Part shown: one piece after another, positions 41,640 through 52,616 of the stretch
Layout: the number at the start of each line of letters is the position of its first letter
How positions within the stretch are numbered: the first letter of the stretch is position 1
NCBI RefSeq assembly: GCF_028640845.1
Contig: NC_080540.1
Location: forward strand, 283,296,524-283,360,523
DNA from: Ahaetulla prasina
Taxonomy: Eukaryota; Chordata; Lepidosauria; Squamata; Colubridae
Direction of reading: 5' to 3'
Length of the DNA stretch: 64,000 bases
Notes under the pieces: model-generated
Database searches by the model: none
Told to the model about the DNA's origin: nothing
What the model saw: the letters and a program-made list of their open reading frames with translations, nothing else
Translations under genes and position numbers: made by a program

Positions 41640-44600
41640 AATAATAATAATAATAATATTTTAATTTGTATACCGCCCTTCTCCCGAAGGACTCAGGGCG
41701 GTGAACAGGCAGATAAAATATAAATACACACAATAATTTAAAACAACCCTTAAAAAACTGATTTAAATGCCCAAAACGTTAAAAAACATACTCCCCTGTA
41801 AAATAACACAATTTTAAAAACCCATCTAATAAAAATAAAAATCAGGCTAGTCCAGCCATATGAAATAAATAAGTTTTAAGTTCGCGGCGAAAGGTCCTAA
41901 GGTCAGGTAATTGTCAAGTCCGAGGGAAGTTCGTTCCACAGGGTCGGAGCTCCCACAGAGAAGGCCCTCCCCTGGGGCCGCCAGTCGACACTGTTTGGCT
42001 GACGGCACCCTGAGGAGTCCCTCTGTGGGAGCGCATCGGACGATGGGAGATAGAAGCCGGCAGTAGACGGTCCCGTAGATAGCCGGTCCTAAGCCATGGA
42101 GCGCTTTAAAGGTGGTAACCAATACCTTGAAGCGCACCCGAAAACCACAGGTAGCCAGTGCAGTCTGCGCAGGATAGGTGTTATGTGGGAGCCCGAGACG
42201 CCCTCAATAACCAGCGCAGCCGCATTCTGAACTAGCTGAAGTCTCCGGTGCTCTTCAAGGGAGCCCCATGTAGAGAGCATTGCAGTAGTCCAGGCGAGAG
42301 GTAACAAGGGCATGAGTGACTGTGCATAAGGCATCCCGTCCAGGAAGGGCGCAACTGGCGGATCAGGCGAACCTGATAAAATGCTCTCCTGGAGACGGTC
42401 GCCAAATGGTCTTCAAAGGACAACCGCCATCCAGGAGCACGCCCAAGTTGCGTACCTTCTCCATCGGGCCAATGATTCACCCCGACAGACAGCCGCATCT
42501 GCAGCTGACTGTACCGAGGTGCCGCATCCACAGCCACTCCGTCTTGGAGGATTAAGTTTGAGCCTGTTCCTCCCCATCCAGACCCGTCGGCTTCCAGACA
42601 CCGGGACAACACTTCGACAGCTTCACTGGGGTGGCCTGGGTGGAAAAGTACAGCTGGGTGTCATCAGCGTACAGTTGGTATCTCACCCCAAAGCCACTGA
42701 TGATCTCACCCAGCGGCTTCATATAGATGTTGAACAGGAGGGGTGGGAGAATCGACCCTGCGGCACCCACATGAGGCACCTTGGGTCGATCTCTGCCCCC
42801 TGTCAACACCGTCTGCGTCCGATCAGAGAGGTAGGAGGAGAACCACCGATAAACGGTGCCTCCCACTCCCAACCCCTCCAACCGGCGCAGCAGGATACCA
42901 TGGTCGATGGTATCAAATGCCGCTGAGAGGTCTAATAGGACCAGGGCAGAGGTGTAACCCCTATCCCTGGCCCTCCAGAGATCATCCACCAGCGACCAAA
43001 GCTGTCTCCGTACTGTATCCGGGCCGGAAGCCGGACTGGAACGGGTCTAGATAGACAGCTTCATCCAGGTACTGGGGTAGCTGACATGCCACCACACTCT
43101 CTACAACCTTCGCCGTAAAGCGAAGATTGGAGACTGGCCGGTGGTTCCCTAAAACAGCTGGGTCCAGGGAAGGCTTCTTGAGGAGGGGTCTCACCACAGC
43201 CTCTTTCAAGGCCGCGGGAAAGACCCCCTCCCGCAGAGAAGCATTTGTAATCCCCTGGAGCCAGCCTCGTGTCACCTCCTGAGTAGCCAGTACTAACCAG
43301 GAGGGGCACGGATCCAGTAAACATGTGGTGGCGTTCAGCCTGCCCAGCAACCTGTCCATGTCCTCGGGAGTCACAGGATCAAAGTCATCCCAAACCACCT
43401 CAACAAGACGGGCCTCGGAACCCTCGCCTGGATCTACCCAATTTTGATCCAATCCGTCCCGAAGCTGAACGATTTTGTCGTATAGATAACCGTTAAACTC
43501 CTCGGCACGCCCTTGTAGGGGGTCCTCCCGCCCCTCCTGTTGGAGGAGCGAGCGGGTCACCCGAAACAGGGCGGCCGGGCGGTTATCTGCCGACGCAATG
43601 AGGGAGGAAACGTAACCCTCATTGCCACTAGGTAGGTCCTACTATAGGACCTAACTAGTGTCCGGTCAGCCTCAGAGCGGCTGGATCTCCAGGCACTCTC
43701 TAGGCGCCTTCTCCGGCGCTTCATCTCCCTCAGCTCCTCGGAGAACCAAGGAGCTGGTTGAGACTGGCGCCGGGTCAGAGGCCGCAAAGGCACGACACGG
43801 TCCAAAGCTCCAGCCGCGGCCCGTTCCCAGGCCGCAACTAGCTCTTCAGTCGAGTCGTGGGACAGGTGTTCGGGAAGCGGCCCAAGCTCCGTCAGGAACC
43901 TCTCCGGGTCCATCAGGTGCCTGGGACGGAACCAACGCATTGGTTCCGTCTCCCTGCGATGGTGGGTAGCGGTCAGAAAGTCTAGACGAAGGAGAAAATG
44001 ATCTGACCATGACAAAGGTTCCACAACTAAATCATTTAAAACCAGATCATTAAACCACTGGCCAGAGATAAAAATCAGGTCTAGGGTACCTCCCCCGACG
44101 TGGGTAGGGCCGTCAATTAACTGAATCAGGTCCATGGCCATCATGGAAGCCATGAACTCCTGAGCTGTCGAGGATGCTACGCGGCTGATGGCAAATTGAA
44201 ATCCCCATGACCAGCAGTCTGGGGTCTCAACTGCCAACCCGGCCAGCAACTCAACAACTCAGGCAGGGCTGTAGTCACGCAGCAAGGAGCCAGGTACGTG
44301 ATCAACAAGCCCACCTGAGTTCTCGACCCCACTTCACGAAGAGGATTCACACCCAGCTATCTGAGGCACAGTGGTCTCCCTCGGCTCAGACTCTCCTTGA
44401 TGATAACCGCCACCCTCCACCCCTACCCTGGGCCTCGGCTGATGGAATGCTCGGAAGCCTGGTGGGCACATCTCCACTAGGGGAACCCCTTCGGTGCCCA
44501 ACCAGGTCTCCGTAACGCCCATAACGTCCGCGGTCCCTTCCTGAATAAGATCTGAAATCAGGGGGGCTTTATTAACCGCGGACCTGGCATTACATAACAT

Positions 44601-45084
44601 CAGCGGAGGCCCAGGTCCCGATTATCCTGGCCACTCGGGTCACGGGAAATTTCTGGGGGCGGAGCACGCAATCGCTCGTAAACAGCGAGGCGAGCCCCAA
44701 AACCTGATGTGGCCCCCTTCCGTCATATCTGCCTCTCCCACTTACCGTAATAATAGCTCGACCCTGACAAACTGGAACGACACCCCTCGCCATAACCCCA
44801 GGACCTATTAAGTTACCGCCGCGAACACATGGTGGACCTAGCCCCTTCCCTGATGGGCCCATCCACCCCCCAGCACCAAACCCGACAGATTTCCTCCCCA
44901 CCCTACAATTCCCCTTAAAACTCCCTGGTAAAAAATGATTAAAACAGTTCATTAAAAATCCCCTAAGCCTCCTAGATTTCGCATGCCAACTCTCGGGGTT
45001 CCAAAACCCGTCCTCGAGATGTGCCCTCGATAGTGTGGAGGGCCAGACCTGCGAGAGAGGGGAATCTCGCAGGGCAAGATTAAA
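41640..45084 (-). pseudogene. L2 LINE, long but decayed copy
   Basis: Minus-strand order of L2 ORF2 blocks: endonuclease start ([26 protein letters not shown]) near 44590-44400; 'SDHFLLRLDF' near 44000; reverse-transcriptase DLSAAFDTIDHGILLRR and YADDTQLYFS at 42930-42640; C-terminus (FKVLVTTFKALHGLGP) near 42120. These lie in different frames, so many indels have accumulated. The 3' end has the 'cttctcccgaaggactcagg' hairpin and an (AAT)n tail at 41628-41656. It lacks the 5' region present in the 52.4-57 kb copy. Confidence 0.92.
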
Positions 45085-45364
45085 TGCTTTTAAAAGTAAA
45101 AAAAAAATGGCTCCGACAATCGCGTGGCTCAGTTGGGATTGTCAGAGCCGCTTTTTTACCCTTTAAAAGCATTTTTTAAAAGAAGCGGCAAGCGGGGAAA
45201 GAGGCAACCGGGCATTGGGTGGGCATGGGGAGGGGGGGCAGGGATTTTTGCTACTGGTTCTCTGAACCACCTGCCGCCATCGGTACCGGATCGGCTGATC
45301 CGGTCTGAACCGGGAGCATTTCACCAGTAGAACTAGGCCTCTATGGCTACCATACCATACCATA

Positions 45365-45749
45365 CAGGCATACCTCAGCTTACAACCATTTGTTTAACAA
45401 GATTCAAAGTTAGGATAGTGCTGAAAAAACTTATTGACTCTAAATCCTTGCACTTACCACAAAAGTGTCCCCACAGTCACATGATCAAAATTCAGGCGAT
45501 TGGCAACTGGCATGTATTCAAAATATTGCAACATCTTGGGGGTCATGTGAACACCATTTGTGACCTTCCCAGCTAAGACTTTGATGAGCCAAGTCAGTGG
45601 GAGAAGCTGCATTTCTTAACAGTCACCGTGATTTGCTTAATGACCGTGGCACAAAAGCTTGTAAAATTGAGTACAACTTCCTGAACAACTGCATAACTTA
45701 GTGGTAGACATTACAGTCCCAACTGTGATCGTAAGTCGAGGACCACCTA
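45365..45749. mobile_element. Tc1/mariner-like MITE, full length
   Basis: Ends caggcatacctcagcttaca and gtaagtcgaggaccaccta, flanked by TA. Interior phrases match 8246-8651. Confidence 0.8.
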
Positions 45750-45751
45750 TA

Positions 45752-46102
45752 AACCATGATCTACCACAAAGTGTGAATCCATGGTCAATGCAGCACTGGA
45801 ATCATTCACTGGCTGGTTTCATGAACTCCAGAATTTCATTTCCTAATCACATAAGTGGTTATTTTAGTGGTTCAACAATGGCTTCCCAGCATGGCTCAGA
45901 TAAATAATAGATTTATTTTGAATAAAGCTAGTATTTAAGCCTTAAAGTAGGCTTAACCGGGCTAAACCTTCCAAGAAAGCAAATATTCCAACAGCGGGAA
46001 AGAACAGGAAAATCAATCCCATAACTACTCAGATGCATAGTATGACTATTCCCACTTTGTATTCCTAGTCTTGTGGCATCCATTAATCTTTCTAATCATA
46101 GA
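45752..46102. other. No recognised gene
   Basis: Nothing identified. Confidence 0.4.
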
Positions 46103-46340
46103 GCCGAGGTGGCGCAGTGGTTAGAGTGCAGTACTGCAGGCTACTTCAGCTGATTGCTAGCTTCAGTTCAGCAGTTCAAATCTCACCTGCTCAAGATTGA
46201 CTTAGCCTTCCATCCTTCCGAGGTGGGTAAAATGAGGACCCAGATTGTTGGGGGCAATAGGCTAACTCTGTAAACCGCTTAGAGAGGGTTGTAAAAGCAC
46301 TGTGAAACGGTATATACGTCTAAGTGCTATTGCTATTTCT
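46103..46340 (+). mobile_element. MIR-like tRNA SINE
   Basis: Head 'gccgaggtggcgcagtggtt' and 'agcagttcaaatctcacc'; body 'aaaatgaggacccagattgt'; tail 'ggtatatacgtctaagtgct'. The second copy (50605-51300, minus) is interrupted by an L1. The body is shared with the L2-tailed SINE family, but the tail differs. Confidence 0.85.
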
Positions 46341-46914
46341 AAGCAAAAAGCAAGGTAGCCCTTAGCATGAAAAAATTGTGATTACCAATTCCTTTGTTAA
46401 TCCAATTCAAACAAAATACGTAAGTCCAATTTATGTAACTAATCCATTATTCTCTGATTTGGCACTATTTCATCTTCCAACTCTCCTTCCTTTTGTGAAC
46501 AGGATACGGTGTTGGGGGAAAAATGGACAAGTAGAGTGAGTTGTTTTTGGAATTGGTCTCCCATTTTGCTGATACCAGTTTAGCTAAAGGAAGTTGCACT
46601 GTCAAAACTTGGACTCTAGCCTGTAAGCTCCAGCCAAATTATGGTCAAAGTCAATAAAAGATGTTATCTAGACATGTAACAGAAGAGATTGGACTCTATT
46701 TAAGAGTTTGCCAGAGTTTGCTCATCGTTGGAACCACATTCAAATATGAACGCACAAGGCATCAAAAGGAGCTCTCCAAGGTGGCATAAACACGACATGG
46801 TCTTGGTAACCAAAACTTGCTTCATACTTTGCTTTGCATTATCGTATCAAAATTTGGACTTGATGGTTTTTTTTCTTGCTTCTTTTCCAGGAATCAGAAT
46901 TAACACAAGCTATT
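46341..46914. other. No recognised gene
   Basis: 'gtcaataaaagatg' and 'ctatttaagag' near 46650-46710 could be remains of an LTR promoter, but no termini are found. Confidence 0.3.
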
Positions 46915-47778
46915 TAATTAACACAAACTATTTAACACCACAGACAATACATCTACCATTCAAAAAGACCTTGATCATCTAACCGCTTGGGCTAAAACTT
47001 GGCAACTCCAAATCTCAACCAGCAAATGCTCAGTCTTACATATTGGAAAAAAGAACCCAAACACTAAGTACATACTTGATGGACATTACCTTACAGATGA
47101 CCCCCACCCTGTTAAAGACCTTGGAGTTTTCATATCAAATGATCTAAGTGCCAAAGCCCACTGCAACTACATAGCAAAAAAGGCTCTAAGAGTATAAACC
47201 TAATCTTGCGTAGCTTCTTTTCCAAAAACACTACACTACTAATCAGAGCATATAAAACATTTGCTAGACCAATTCTAGAATACAGCTCGCCTGTCTGGAA
47301 CCCTCACCACATTTCTGACATCAATACAATTGAACATGTCCAGAAATATTTTACAAGAAGAGTTCTTCATTTCTCTGAAAACAACAAAATACCTTATCCC
47401 ACCAGACTTGAAATCCTAGGCTTAGAAAACTTGGAACTCCGTCGCCTTCAACAAGACCTAACTCATAGAATCATCTATTGTAATGTCCTTCCTGTTAAAG
47501 ACTACTTCAGCTTTAATTGTAATAATACAAAAGCAACCAATAGATTTAAACTTAATGTTAACCGCTTTAATCTAGATTGCAGAAAATATGACTCTGTAAC
47601 AGAATCCTCAGTGCTTGGAATACTTTACCTGACTCTGTGGTCTCTTCCCATAATCCCAAAAGCTTTAACCAAAAACTTTCTAATATTGACCTCACCCCAT
47701 TCCTAAGAGGACCATAAGGGGCGTGCATAAGCACACAAACGTGCCTACCGTTCCTGTCCTATTGTTTTCCTTTTCTTC

Positions 47779-47779
<1 letters not shown>

Positions 47780-47871
<92 letters not shown>
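47780..47871 (+). repeat. (TA)n tract, left part
   Basis: About 45 TA units within the LINE 3' UTR, before the foldback insert. Confidence 0.97.
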
Positions 47872-47876
<5 letters not shown>

Positions 47877-48107
47877 TTCTGAGGTTTTCACGGGTGTTTG
47901 TATATAGGTCTTTGGTTGTTGGGTTTCTCCGTGTAAAATTGGAAGTGTCTTGCCGGCGTTTGACGAAGTCTCATTCGTCATCTTCAGGCTTCAGCTTGCT
48001 TCTGGGAGCAATGTGTGATCGCAGCTGTTTCTTCCTGTTTCTACCAGCTGCGATCACATTGCTCCAGCTGCAAGCTGAAGCCTGAAGATGACGAATGAGA
48101 CTTCGCC
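47872..48107. mobile_element. Foldback element inside the TA tract
   Basis: A perfect 36-nt inverted repeat lies at 47964-47999 and 48070-48105 (left arm begins cgaagtctcattcgtcatct). The loop itself pairs further ('gtgatcgcagctg' and 'cagctgcgatcac'). A unique arm of about 90 bp ('ctgaggttttcacgggtgtt') precedes it. The paralogous LINE at 17083-17100 has an uninterrupted TA tract, so this block is an insertion. Confidence 0.8.
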
Positions 48108-48195
<88 letters not shown>

Positions 48196-48230
48196 GTATA
48201 TATATATGTATATATGTATGTATGTATGCT
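48108..48230 (+). repeat. (TA)n/(TATG)n tract, right part
   Basis: About 35 TA units followed by TATG variants. Confidence 0.97.
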
Positions 48231-48435
48231 TATACCTCCTTATATTACTCATATATGTGTTTATATACTATATAATCTTTTTGTATGATACCTACATATA
48301 TTGTTGTGACAAAGTAAATAAATAAATAAAATAAATAAGTAGAATACTTTGAGTTGCCAATTCAAAACAGAAATGGGAAAGAAGACTGAATCAGTTGAAT
48401 GGACCAATGTTTTAACTACTGGTAGGTGACTGAAC

Positions 48436-48566
48436 AGTCATGCCAGCTACATGATCATGGAAGCATCTTCGGACAATGCTGGTTCCCTTGGCTGGGAAAT
48501 GGAAATGGGCACTGTCCCTTAGAGTCAGATACTGTACAACTGGACAGGGAAAACCTTTACCATTTT
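48436..48566 (+). mobile_element. Old Sauria-type SINE, 3' half
   Basis: 'catgccagctacatgatcat', 'catcttcggacaatgctggt' and 'gaaaacctttaccatttttt' align with the Sauria SINE body and tail at higher divergence. The head is missing. Confidence 0.7.
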
Positions 48567-49065
48567 TTTAATGTGACATATAGCCCTTCAGATGCTGCTA
48601 AAATATAAGTCCCAATTCCTTCACCGTACCAAATAAGGGTTCAACCACCATGCCCTTCCCTGCATTTAAAATATAAGCTTTATTTTTTAAAAAAATATAT
48701 GTTTAATGTGTACTTTTAACTTCTTTACAGATGGGGCAAATGAAGGTGATAATTCCTTCTTCCTGAAGCAAAGGAAGGAATCAGAGACGTTTAGGGCAGG
48801 AGCTTTTGCCAGCCACGTCTCTATTTCAGAGATTCTATATTTAAGGGAACAATCAGTCTTGATTCTCCTCCAAGTAACAGAGGAGTCCATAATGAATCAA
48901 GGCAGTCAATGAATTGTTTATTTAAGACCATACTTGCTTTTACAATGTTTGGCCATGATGAAGTCATCTTAAAAAGAAAAATGAATAAATCCCATCAAGT
49001 CTTATCAGTGATTGAAACCCTATCATTTTCTTAGCTGAACTCATCACACATGCTAGCTGCCTAAC
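48567..49065. other. No recognised gene
   Basis: Open frames on both strands at 48687-48912 overlap and show no domain. Confidence 0.4.
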
Positions 49066-49073
49066 ACCCACTC

Positions 49074-49541
49074 CAGAGGTGGTATTCAGCTGGTTTGGAC
49101 CGGTTCGCCCGAACCGGTATTGTAAATCATGGGTGGGCCAGCCCACCCGGCTCTATGTTGTCTTATTTAGGGACCTTTTTGAGGCCAGGCGCATGTGCAG
49201 AAGGTCAGGCGCAGGGGTAAAATCTACTTACCTTCCTTAACGGTTTGGAAGTGCTCATGTCATGTGCAACAGACCTTCTACACATCCACAGAAAATAAAA
49301 CACCCATTACTTCCTGGTTAAAACAAGGAAGTAATGACACTTTTTGCTCCGCCATCACTCCCTGATCGCCGAACCACCGGCCATGATCGCTACCGGATCA
49401 CAAGATCCAGTCAGAACCGGAAGCATTTCACCTCTGGCAGGGCGCATTGTGAAAGGCAGGCGCACACGAACCAGGCACGCGCGCACACAAGGCGAGCATG
49501 CACGGCGAACCGGTAGCAACATAATGTGCAACCCACTGCTG
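49074..49541. mobile_element. hAT-like MITE with a second MITE inside
   Basis: Outer ends cagaggtggtattcagctgg and 'caacccactgctg'. A perfect duplication, acccactc, lies at 49066-49073 and 49542-49549. The outer element is cut at about 49211. Confidence 0.88.
49212..49436. mobile_element. Inner hAT-like MITE family E
   Basis: Ends caggggtaaaatctactta and 'ggaagcatttcacctctg'. Flanks gtcaggcg and gcagggcg are only partly alike. Interior matches 28452-28714. Confidence 0.82.
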
Positions 49542-49549
49542 ACCCACTC

Positions 49550-50604
49550 ATTTCTTTGGGATTCTTTGTAGCTGCTGATTCTTTGGCTATTAGTTCCAAT
49601 AGCTAACATCTTTGGATGACATCCACGTCACATCCAGGCATAGAATAATGGCTTTTATGCATTTTTGACGCCAAGAAATGCAACTATAAACACAGTTCTC
49701 AGCAGATAAGAATATTCCCTGCAAAGTTCCTCCTAGTAAACACAAGTTATACTCAACACTGTTGTGGGACCTTGAAGGAGGAGTATTGTCACCTTTGCAT
49801 GTTGGTACTTGAGAAGACTCCTGGCAATACCGTGGACAGCCAAGAAAACAAACCAAGAGATCACTGAACAAATCAACCCAGAGTTCTCACTTGAGGCCCA
49901 GGTTCAAAATCAAACACATGAATCTGTGTGTAAGAATTCTTCTTTTGTGAAGAAGGCCCAACTTTCTGGAAAGGCTTGAATGCTGGGAAAGGTGAAAAGA
50001 AAGAAAGAGAAGACAACTAGATGGATTCAGTTATGGTGGCAATAAACGTACCCATAGGAGTTCTGAAATAACAGGGCCATGGAGAAATATCTATCTAGAT
50101 ATGGATCTTAGGAGTCAAAATGACGACTTTATGGCATGTAATCAATCAACCTTTCTTGTTTGTGTATGGACAGACTGGTTCAATTTCATAATGGAAATTT
50201 CTTTCAGTCAAGGAAATTTTATTAGTCTGAGAACTAATGTAGCGTATGAGTCCATTAAGCATTAGAGCAAAAACCGCTCTCCAGAGGTTTAATGGATCGG
50301 CACTTGATACAATGGGGGCAAAAATCAATCTTGTGTGTTCCAATTTTTATCCCACCCCCAAGAATTTAGCGGACTGCATTTTGTACTTAAAGAAATTTCC
50401 AAATGATTTTAGTTCCATGCATGCACAGGGGATGATTATAGTTTTTAGGTCAGATGCTACATATAAGCATGTATAATCAATGAAACCAGTGATCACAGTG
50501 TTCCCTAATTTAGCACTCTTCAAATGTGTTTAACTACATCTCCCAGAATCCCCAGTCAATGTCTGTTCACAATGTTGCCTGGGAAATTCAGAGAGTTGCA
50601 AACC
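49550..50604. other. No recognised gene
   Basis: Bases 50497-50600 may be an old hAT family A relic ('ctacatctcccagaatcccc'). The rest is unassigned. Confidence 0.4.
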
Positions 50605-51300
50605 TAGCACATATAGCAATAGCACTTAGAATTATATGCAGCTCCATAATGCTTTACAGCAATCTCTGAATAGTTTACAATGTCAGCTTATTGCCCCCAA
50701 CAAGCTGGGTCCTCATTTTACCAACCACAGAAGGATGGAAGGATGAGTCAATCTTGTGCCAGTCAGGATCGAACTGCTGACAGTCAGCAGAATTAGCCTG
50801 CAATACTGCATTCTTTTTTAAAATACTTTTTATTTTAAAAAAACAAGAAGACATAACAAACACTAACATAAAACATATACGCCTTCTTTGCATCAGCTTT
50901 TTATCTGTAATCCTCTATTATTTACATTTTCCCCTCTCGTTTTGTTTAATTATTCTTATCTTTTTGTCCCTTATCACTTATTTCTATATATCATCATACC
51001 TGTCATTATAACAATACATTTTTTTTCATGCACTACCTTTTTTTTGGTAAACTTTTCCCCTTTTTTGTCATTTAGCATTTTTAATTTCTATCCAATTATA
51101 CAATTTATTCCATACTAAATAATATTCTGTATCTTCCTTTTCTTTTATCTCTTTTGTTAATTTATCCATCTCAGCACAGTCCAGAATTTTCCTTATCACT
51201 TCCTCCTCCAATGGTTATGTTCTCATTTTTCCAGTTCTGTGCATAAGATATTCTTGCGGCTGCATTCTAACCACTCTGCAACCAAGGCTCATATATGTAG
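50605..51300 (-). mobile_element. MIR-like tRNA SINE split by an L1
   Basis: Minus-strand tail and body at 50605-50805 ('ctgggtcctcattttaccaa'); tRNA-like head at 51260-51300 ('attctaaccactctgcaacc'). The halves join cleanly when the L1 at 50815-51259 is removed. Confidence 0.85.
50815..51259 (-). mobile_element. L1 LINE 3' end inserted in SINE
   Basis: The minus strand encodes the L1 ORF2 C-terminus (ARISYAQNWKNEN, then with slips a KILDCAEMDKL-like stretch), then an A-rich 3' UTR. A 9-bp perfect duplication, ctgcattct, lies at 50806-50814 and 51260-51268. 5'-truncated to about 445 bp. Confidence 0.85.
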
Positions 51301-52182
51301 GGCTGGTATTATTTTATGATTTCTTAAAATCAGAAAGACAACAATTAAACACTTATCCTGAGAAGCAACCGCTTAAAAATGAAATGCTTACAAAACATAA
51401 ATCACTAGTTGTGTCGTACTTTTTCTTTCAAACAAGACTGAAATGGATCGGAATGTAACAAAATAGAGATTTCCTGTATCTACTGGCACCATTATTTTTA
51501 GAAGACTTCTTGATTTAAAGTGCATCTTTATCTCTGTACTTAGCATACAGCTCCCGACAAGTTCTCCAAAGCTGAGAAAATTTGCTCAACTAGATCTGAC
51601 AAGCCTTCAACTATTAAATGCCTCATCGAGAAAAGAGTGAATATGCCCAGTGGAAGTGTATTATTCTCAGAGGGCAGAAAAATTTGACAAGAACAGCAAA
51701 GTAGATATTTTTCTCTCTTGAGTTCCACTGCTGCACCACAAGTATGCCACCAGTCATGCTTAAATTGCACCTGCTGATGCCTTTATTGAAGGAGGAATTT
51801 GGGACTGAAGAAAGCCGGCTCTGTGATGATCATCTGCCTGATTCTGACAAGCCACCTGTGCTAGTACACAAACATTTAGGATCCTAATATAGCAGACGGC
51901 AAAACAGAGAGCCACAGGAGAATCACCTGCAGCAATCTATTTCCCGGGGCCCAAAATGTTGCACGCCCCAGACAACGGAGGATCAGAAATCTCCTTCAGA
52001 CACAACTAAATGTGGAAGTGAAGGTGTATCAATAAATGGGTTGCTGCAAAGTTGGATTCAACATTTTCAAACAAAAAGTGGATTGCTTATTAGTAACCTC
52101 GTATGTTTTGCGACCCAAACTAAGGGATGCCTCTCTATGTGCAAGCTTTCCATTTCTTTAAAAATAGAGGGCCTCTCGCTGA
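51301..52182. other. No recognised gene
   Basis: The minus-strand open frame at 51540-51770 shows no domain that I recognise. No repeat is identified. Confidence 0.4.
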
Positions 52183-52282
52183 CAGGCCCCAAGAACCAAG
52201 AAAGACGTGTGGAATTACTCCTGAGCAGTTTACTTTATTGTTCCTCACCTATAGACAGGAATCTTGCCAAACTAAAGCATCA
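52183..52282. mobile_element. LTR-like fragment
   Basis: 'gacaggccccaagaaccaag', 'ggaattactcctgagcagtt' and 'aaactaaagc' also occur at 59410-59475. Both sit just left of a hAT family A MITE. Likely a shared LTR terminus, but no other border is seen. Confidence 0.4.
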
Positions 52283-52290
52283 CTCTAGAT

Positions 52291-52409
52291 CAGAGGTCTT
52301 CAAACTTGGCAGCTTTAAGACTTGTGGCCTTCAACTCCCAGAATTCTCCAGCCAGCTATGTTGAGTTGAAGTTCCCAAGTCTTAAAGCTGCCAAGTTTGA
52401 AGACCTCTG
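52291..52409. mobile_element. hAT MITE family A
   Basis: Ends cagaggtcttcaaacttgg and caagtttgaagacctctg. A perfect duplication, ctctagat, lies at 52283-52290 and 52410-52417. Confidence 0.92.
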
Positions 52410-52616
52410 CTCTAGATATACAGGTAGTTTATTTATTTATTTATTTATTTATTTCAATTTTTATACCGCCCTTCTCCCGAAGGACTCAGGGCGGTGTACA
52501 GCCTAGTAAAAATACAATGTATAAACATTAAAAAGAAATTAAAAAGAAATATTATAACATGGCCAAAATTTTTAAAACCATTTAAAATCATAAGACATAA
52601 ATACCCCAATAAAATA

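Larger units (their letters stand above)
41046..45329. mobile_element. hAT-like element (family E) carrying a solo LTR and an L2 LINE
   Basis: The left end cagtggtgaaatctgaact and the right end 'gaaccgggagcatttcacca' belong together: a perfect 8-bp duplication, gaactagg, sits at 41038-41045 and 45330-45337. Original hAT sequence remains at 41046-41087, 41471-41630 and 45085-45329, with 'cttttaaaagcatt' palindromes like those at 5262-5815. Everything else is later insertion. The last bases of the right terminus are mutated. Confidence 0.82.
46915..48338 (+). mobile_element. Rex1/CR1-like LINE 3' half
   Basis: Encodes the end of a reverse transcriptase: VKDLGVFISNDLSAKAHCNY near 47117, then, after a frame slip at about 47197, AYKTFARPILEYSSPVWNPH, RILEILGLENLELRRLQQDL-like text and KLNVNRFNLDCRKYDS. 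The 3' UTR has 'ggggcgtgcataagcacaca', long TA tracts and an (AATA)n end at 48315-48335. It is 5'-truncated. The clade call (Rex1-like within the CR1/L2 group) is by motif and moderate in certainty. Confidence 0.75.

Noticed and set aside
47723..48325. Poly(Tyr-Ile) open frames
   Set aside because: Translation of (TA)n tracts.
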